Source of the DNA: Halovenus sp.
GTDB lineage: Archaea; Halobacteriota; Halobacteria; Halobacteriales; Haloarculaceae
NCBI GenBank assembly: GCA_028274925.1
Contig: JAQCNR010000308.1
Span: forward strand, 1 to 16,557
Length of the DNA: 16,557 nt
Reading direction: 5' to 3'
Shown here: positions 13,701 to 16,557 of the stretch, in pieces
Position numbering within the stretch: the first letter of the stretch is position 1
Layout: each line of letters begins with the position of its first letter
Notes under the pieces: model-generated
What the model was told of the DNA's origin: nothing
The model's input: the letters and a program-made list of their open reading frames with translations, nothing else
Databases searched by the model: none
Made by a program: the position numbers and the translations under genes

Positions 13701-14207
13701 ATGACGAAAGAGACTACCCGACGTACATTCCTTGCGGCAACAGGCACAACGGCAGCGACAGTCGCGCTTGCAGGCTGTTCCAGTGGCGGCGACAACGGCG
13801 ACAACGGTGGCGACGGTGGCAACGGCGGTGCGAGCGTTCCGGACCCTGTCGACACATATCTTAGCGACAACGAGGCCAACGGCTACAACGGCAGTGCTGT
13901 AGACGAGACTGGCTCGAGTTCGGTGGCGATCGAAGTCGGTGCGGGTGACCAGGGTCTTGCCTTCTCCCCGGCAGCAGTCGTGGTCGACTCCGGGACAGAG
14001 GTCGTCTGGGAGTGGACCGGTAACGGCGGCGCACACAACGTCGTTTCGGCCGATAGCAGCGCGGCGAGTTTCGACAGCGGTGAAACAGTCGAAAGCAGCA
14101 GCGAGACGTTCTCCCAGACCTTCGACAGCGCCGGCAACCAACTGTACTACTGCACGCCCCACCAGAGCCTGGGCATGCACGGCACCGTCATCGTCGAAGA
14201 AGCGTAA
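13701..14207 (+). CDS. Halocyanin (Tat-exported, lipid-anchored blue copper protein)
   Basis: A 168-residue electron carrier on the outer face of the membrane. The N terminus has a twin-arginine motif (R7, R8 in TRRTFLAA), a hydrophobic stretch and a lipobox LAGC with C26 as the lipidation site. A Gly/Asn/Asp-rich linker (27-45) leads to the cupredoxin fold. Type-1 copper ligands are visible: H112 (GGAHNVV), C151, H154 and M159 (YYCTPHQSLGMHG). Halocyanins carry electrons in the haloarchaeal respiratory chain, likely feeding a terminal oxidase, in keeping with the heme A/O fusion gene in the same window, though the two are 12 kb apart. Length and domain order are normal for a single-domain halocyanin. 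The palindrome before the ATG suggests regulation. Confidence 0.95.
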   Translation: MTKETTRRTFLAATGTTAATVALAGCSSGGDNGDNGGDGGNGGASVPDPVDTYLSDNEANGYNGSAVDETGSSSVAIEVGAGDQGLAFSPAAVVVDSGTEVVWEWTGNGGAHNVVSADSSAASFDSGETVESSSETFSQTFDSAGNQLYYCTPHQSLGMHGTVIVEEA

Positions 14208-14277
14208 ACGCAGCTTACATCCTCGCTTTTCTTGCGGCCGCAAACAGATTAACATAGGGGCAGGTATATTTACACAT
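14208..14277. promoter_or_regulatory. Gap with U-rich stretch, 12-base palindrome and promoter
   Basis: CGCTTTTCTT (about 14224-14233) is a T-rich run that could end the halocyanin transcript, as archaeal termination often uses U-tracts. It adjoins the perfect palindrome TTGCGGCCGCAA (14232-14243). ATTAACATA (14248-14256) lies about 26 bases before the GTG at 14278 and is its likely TATA box; the stronger-looking TATATTTA at 14265-14272 is too close to that start. Confidence 0.4.
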
Positions 14278-14553
14278 GTGGACCGGGAACAACTCGTGGA
14301 ACGCCTCGATAACGAGTTCTGCAGCAGCGAGGAGGGCAGTCGCGCGGTCTCCCGGCAGGCCCGTGACCTGGCAGACTCCGGACGAATCGAGGCCGAACTC
14401 GACTACGAACTCACCGTCGAGACAACCGTCTCGAATCTGGCCGACGCGCCGGCGGAGTACGGCCTCGTCGAGCGGTGGAACTGGTGGATTGGTTCGCTGG
14501 AACTCTCTCACGGCAACTACCAGCGCTTTCGCGTCCGCTCTGACCTCGCCTGA
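14278..14553 (+). CDS. Conserved haloarchaeal protein of unknown function (91 residues)
   Basis: A small soluble acidic protein starting with GTG (VDREQLVERLDNEFCSSE...). The N-terminal part is helical and charged with a regular pattern (SRAVSRQARDLADSGRIEAELDYELTVETTV). The C-terminal part is aromatic: ERWNWWIGSLELSHGNYQRFRV. The tryptophan cluster, acidic composition and haloarchaeal codon use show a real gene, and I recall similar uncharacterised proteins in haloarchaea but no named function. It has no signal peptide or membrane segment, and only one cysteine. The frame runs on upstream through the halocyanin gene, but the sequence there is not protein-like, and the promoter position favours GTG 14278. 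It converges with the BtuF-like gene at a one-base gap. Confidence 0.75.
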   Translation: MDREQLVERLDNEFCSSEEGSRAVSRQARDLADSGRIEAELDYELTVETTVSNLADAPAEYGLVERWNWWIGSLELSHGNYQRFRVRSDLA

Positions 14554-14554
14554 C

Positions 14555-15469
14555 TCAGTCCCCGATAGATAGTTCTGTCGTTGGCAGCTGCTGTACCGCC
14601 TGTGCCGGCGCGTCGACAGTACCCGGATGGATTGCACTTGCGAGCACTGCCAGTGAGTCGACCAGTCGCGGCCCCGGCCGGTTCATGTAGTGGTGGCCGT
14701 CGATAGCGTAGACGCGGTCGTTTTGCACCGCCGACAGTTCTGCCCAGCCCTCGCGCTCGGTCATTACTGAGAGGTCGTCGCGGGTCTGGTTTAGCCCGAA
14801 GCCACAGGGCGCGAGAACCAGTACCTCGGGGTCGTACTCGCGGATCGTTGTCCACTCGTGGGGCCGCGAGCGCGCACCCGGGTCCGCAAGTCCGTACGTC
14901 CCGCCGACGCGGTCGACCATCTCCGGCAGCCAGTGGCCGCCGACCATCACCGGGTCGAGCCAGTCCAGTATCGCGACTCGAGGGCCGTCGTCGGGTGTCT
15001 GTTGGGTAACCTTCTCGACGCGCTGTTCGAGGTCCGCACGGACTGCCGGTGCCTGCTCTGGCCTGCCGAGTCGCTCCCCGAGGCGTTCGATATCTTCGAG
15101 CATGTCCTCCAGACTGTGGGGGTCGCTCGTCACTACGTCAGCGTCGAGGCCGAGGTCAGCGACTGCGTCTCGAATTTCTGAGTCCTCGACCGCACAGACA
15201 TCGCAGATCCCCTGCGAGACAATCACGTCTGGGTCGAGGTCAGCAAGCGTGTCGCGGTTGATTTCGTAGACACCGCCATCGTCGAGCGCTGACTGCACTT
15301 GGTCGTCGATTTCGTCACTCGACGCTGTCGCGTCGATACGAGAGCTGTTGACCGCCGGCAACTCGGCGGCTTCGGGTGGATAATCACACTCGTGAGAGAC
15401 GCCGACAGGCTCGATGTCGAGGGCATACAGCATCTCCGTCGCGGAGGGTAGTAGTGAAACGACGCGCAT
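14555..15469 (-). CDS. BtuF-like cobalamin-binding protein lacking a signal peptide
   Basis: A 304-residue protein of the vitamin B12/iron-chelate substrate-binding fold. It opens directly with the first strand, MRVVSLLPSATEMLYAL, then the HECDYPPEA block (H26-P32). SQGICDVCAVED (C89, C92) and GHHYMNRPGPRLVDSL near the end are typical of the family called cobalamin-binding protein. No signal peptide, twin-arginine motif or lipobox precedes the fold, so it should be cytoplasmic. In this subfamily that is common, and its role may be cobinamide or cobalamin handling rather than import. ATG 15469 was chosen from a TTAAG box about 26 bases before it. The gene for the matching ATPase appears to be the one at the window start, far away. 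Confidence 0.85.
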   Translation of the reverse strand: MRVVSLLPSATEMLYALDIEPVGVSHECDYPPEAAELPAVNSSRIDATASSDEIDDQVQSALDDGGVYEINRDTLADLDPDVIVSQGICDVCAVEDSEIRDAVADLGLDADVVTSDPHSLEDMLEDIERLGERLGRPEQAPAVRADLEQRVEKVTQQTPDDGPRVAILDWLDPVMVGGHWLPEMVDRVGGTYGLADPGARSRPHEWTTIREYDPEVLVLAPCGFGLNQTRDDLSVMTEREGWAELSAVQNDRVYAIDGHHYMNRPGPRLVDSLAVLASAIHPGTVDAPAQAVQQLPTTELSIGD

Positions 15470-15504
15470 ACGGGTGCAAGGGCCGTCGGCGGCTTAACCC
15501 TTGG

Positions 15505-15804
15505 CTAGAAGGGGAAGCGCCGCCGAATCTCCTCGAAGAAATCAGCTTCCTCGTCGTCGGGAGCCGTCCCGTTGCCGATGGCGTGGTCTTTCGCGAAAAT
15601 CATCGTCCGCCCGCCTTCCTCCGTCACCTCGATTAGTCCGTCCTCGTTCAACTCCGCCAGCGCCTCCTCGAGCGTGTCGATATCTTCCTCAACCAGCGCC
15701 CGGAGGTCGAATACCGTGGTTCCGGTGTCGCTTCTGCCGGCTAAGGCGTCGAGGACAGCGACTTCTGTCTCGTCGCGGTCACGGTATTCTTCCTTCGCTC
15801 GCAT
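15505..15804 (-). CDS. Small winged-helix protein (DUF6432-like)
   Basis: A 99-residue haloarchaeal protein, MRAKEEYRDRDETEVAVLDA..., with a helix-turn-helix-like order: TEVAVLDALAGR, TTVFDLRALVEEDIDTLEEALAEL, then a hairpin EDGLIEVTEEGGRTMIFAKD. This resembles a winged-helix DNA-binding domain, followed by an acidic tail ending in EIRRRFPF. It matches, from memory, a family known as DUF6432, whose function is not known; a transcription regulator is a reasonable guess. ATG 15804 has a TATA box, AAATATATAA (15831-15840 read on this strand), 27-37 bases before it. The gap to the BtuF-like gene is 35 bases on the same strand, so the two might be co-transcribed. Confidence 0.75.
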   Translation of the reverse strand: MRAKEEYRDRDETEVAVLDALAGRSDTGTTVFDLRALVEEDIDTLEEALAELNEDGLIEVTEEGGRTMIFAKDHAIGNGTAPDDEEADFFEEIRRRFPF

Positions 15805-15984
15805 TTGTTGTGAATACGTGAGGCTGGCTCTTATATATTTTCGCGTGTGGGGGTTCTCTGGTTGTTAGCAACAGGTCTGTCTTGTCTGTTCGCAACACGC
15901 TACCCATCGCACACCCTTCCCGAAACTAGTACAGGCTCATCCAAGCAGTACGCTTATAGTGCGCAGGGTGAGATATTCATGCTA
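15805..15984. promoter_or_regulatory. Divergent promoter region, two TATA-like boxes
   Basis: The minus-strand box is AAATATATAA (15831-15840 region). On the plus strand, CTTATAG (15953-15959) lies about 26-29 bases before the two candidate ATGs at 15979 and 15985. The region between holds no gene that I can support. Confidence 0.5.
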
Positions 15985-16557
15985 ATGAGTTTCAAGTGTT
16001 CTGTCTTCGGGCATGCCTACGGCGACTCCGAGATCGAACGCGAACGTGAGGAGGACGGGAGCGAAGTCGTCACGACGATTCAGGAGCGACAGACCTGCAA
16101 ACGGTGTGGGGAGACGCGGGTCGTCTCTGAGAACAAGGAAGTGACGACGCTGGAGACAGCCGCCGACATCGTCGCCGAGGACCTCGGCGAACAGGACGAG
16201 ACCGACGAGACGGAGGCCGACCCGACGCCTGAGCCAGAGAGTGACCCGACACCTGAGCCAGAATCCGAGTCCCCCGAACCCGACGTGGACGCCGAAGACG
16301 CCGAAGTGCTGACTGATGACGAGCCAGCGGAGCGTCCCACGGAGCCAGAGCCGCCGATTACAGACGCCGAACCGGAGACTGGTACCACGGGGGTTGTCGA
16401 GACGGCGGAGCCAGCCGAGGAAACCGACCCCGAAACTGACGACGGCGTCATCCTCGACGAGGAGGACGACGACGAGGTGCCCGAGCGCGAACCCGGAGAG
16501 TGGCCTGACGAACCCGACGAGGGTGACGACCAGTGGGAACCCGAGACGGAGGTTGAC
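15985..16557 (+). CDS. Acidic low-complexity protein with Cys-pair head (cut by window end)
   Basis: The first 191 residues of a gene that continues past the window. It begins MSFKCSVFGHAYGDSEIERERE; C5, H10 and the later TCKRCGETRVVSENKEV (C38, C41) give a small metal-binding head of about 60 residues in the DUF7093-like style of haloarchaea. The remainder is an acidic Pro/Glu/Asp-rich tail with the tandem DPTPEPES (repeated once) and an unbroken run of aspartate and glutamate near LDEEDDDEVP. It is probably disordered. An in-frame ATG at 15979 is possible, but family members start M-x-F/L-K-C, and the CTTATAG box spacing fits 15985. The function is unknown. Confidence 0.68.
   Translation, partial: MSFKCSVFGHAYGDSEIEREREEDGSEVVTTIQERQTCKRCGETRVVSENKEVTTLETAADIVAEDLGEQDETDETEADPTPEPESDPTPEPESESPEPDVDAEDAEVLTDDEPAERPTEPEPPITDAEPETGTTGVVETAEPAEETDPETDDGVILDEEDDDEVPEREPGEWPDEPDEGDDQWEPETEVD

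Noticed and set aside
14232..14243. TTGCGGCCGCAA palindrome as an operator
   Set aside because: A 12-base GC-rich palindrome is plausible by chance in this DNA and has no fixed distance to a promoter; kept only as a note in the gap entry.
13296..14255. Long minus-strand open frame (319 residues) over the RNase P RNA and halocyanin genes
   Set aside because: It lies antisense to a clear structured RNA and a clear halocyanin; its translation is rich in Arg, Cys and Val and lacks haloarchaeal acidic composition. GC-rich DNA gives such open frames by chance.
14215..14637. Minus-strand open frame of 140 residues antisense to the 91-residue gene and overlapping the BtuF-like gene
   Set aside because: Overlaps two better genes; composition is basic and the motifs are absent.
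15470..15504. Cobalamin riboswitch before the BtuF-like gene
   Set aside because: Only 35 bases separate it from the next gene and promoter spacing implies a leaderless transcript; no B12-box sequence is seen.

Overview
The window is chromosomal DNA of a haloarchaeon (class Halobacteria). Signs of this are GC-rich DNA, very acidic proteins, start codons lying about 24-27 bases after A/T-rich TATA-like boxes with almost no leader, a halocyanin, an archaeal-type RNase P RNA, and several haloarchaea-type small zinc proteins. The genus cannot be told from this sequence. The two end genes are cut by the window edges; all other genes look intact, and no insertion sequence, integrase or CRISPR array was found.

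Layout. 1-4073 (+): the C-terminal part of a BtuD-like cobalamin ABC ATPase; a heme A synthase-like/heme O synthase fusion (CtaB); a 77-residue CxxC selenoprotein-W-like protein; and a two-gene ABC-2 exporter whose ATPase and permease overlap as ATGA. 4070-6196: a cupin (-), a 40-residue zinc-ribbon gene behind an AT-rich promoter (+), a DUF2797-like zinc/GIY-YIG-like protein (+) and an F420-dependent NADP reductase (-). 6295-8834 (+): a 62-residue TRASH-like zinc protein, then a P1B-2 (Zn/Cd/Pb) metal-exporting ATPase. The ATPase promoter carries a long inverted repeat that looks like an operator. 8923-11017 (+): an acetoacetate-decarboxylase-family protein and the archaeal tRNA methylthiotransferase (MiaB/e-MtaB type). 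11014-12768 (-): an orphan 7TM-PAS histidine kinase.

12894-13592 (+) holds the RNA component of RNase P. Its conserved core is easily recognised: P1, P2, P3 and P4, the CR-I sequence GAGGAAAGTCC, and the 3' ACAGAAGGGGGCTTA. The distance between the ends is about 700 bases, because the region corresponding to P12 is filled with about eleven short near-perfect hairpins, some in tandem 52-55-base units. This is the most unusual object in the window. After it come a halocyanin (13701-14207) with a 15-base palindrome between its TATA-like box and start codon, a 91-residue conserved protein of unknown function, a BtuF-like cobalamin-binding protein without a signal peptide (-), a small winged-helix protein (-), and the start of a long acidic protein with a Cys-pair head (+).

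Themes: respiratory-chain maturation (CtaB, halocyanin), cobalamin handling (the first gene and the BtuF-like protein), metal handling (ATPase, TRASH-like protein, small zinc proteins) and RNA processing or modification (RNase P RNA, methylthiotransferase). Genes are packed tightly. All four convergent pairs either overlap by four bases at their stop codons or are one base apart.
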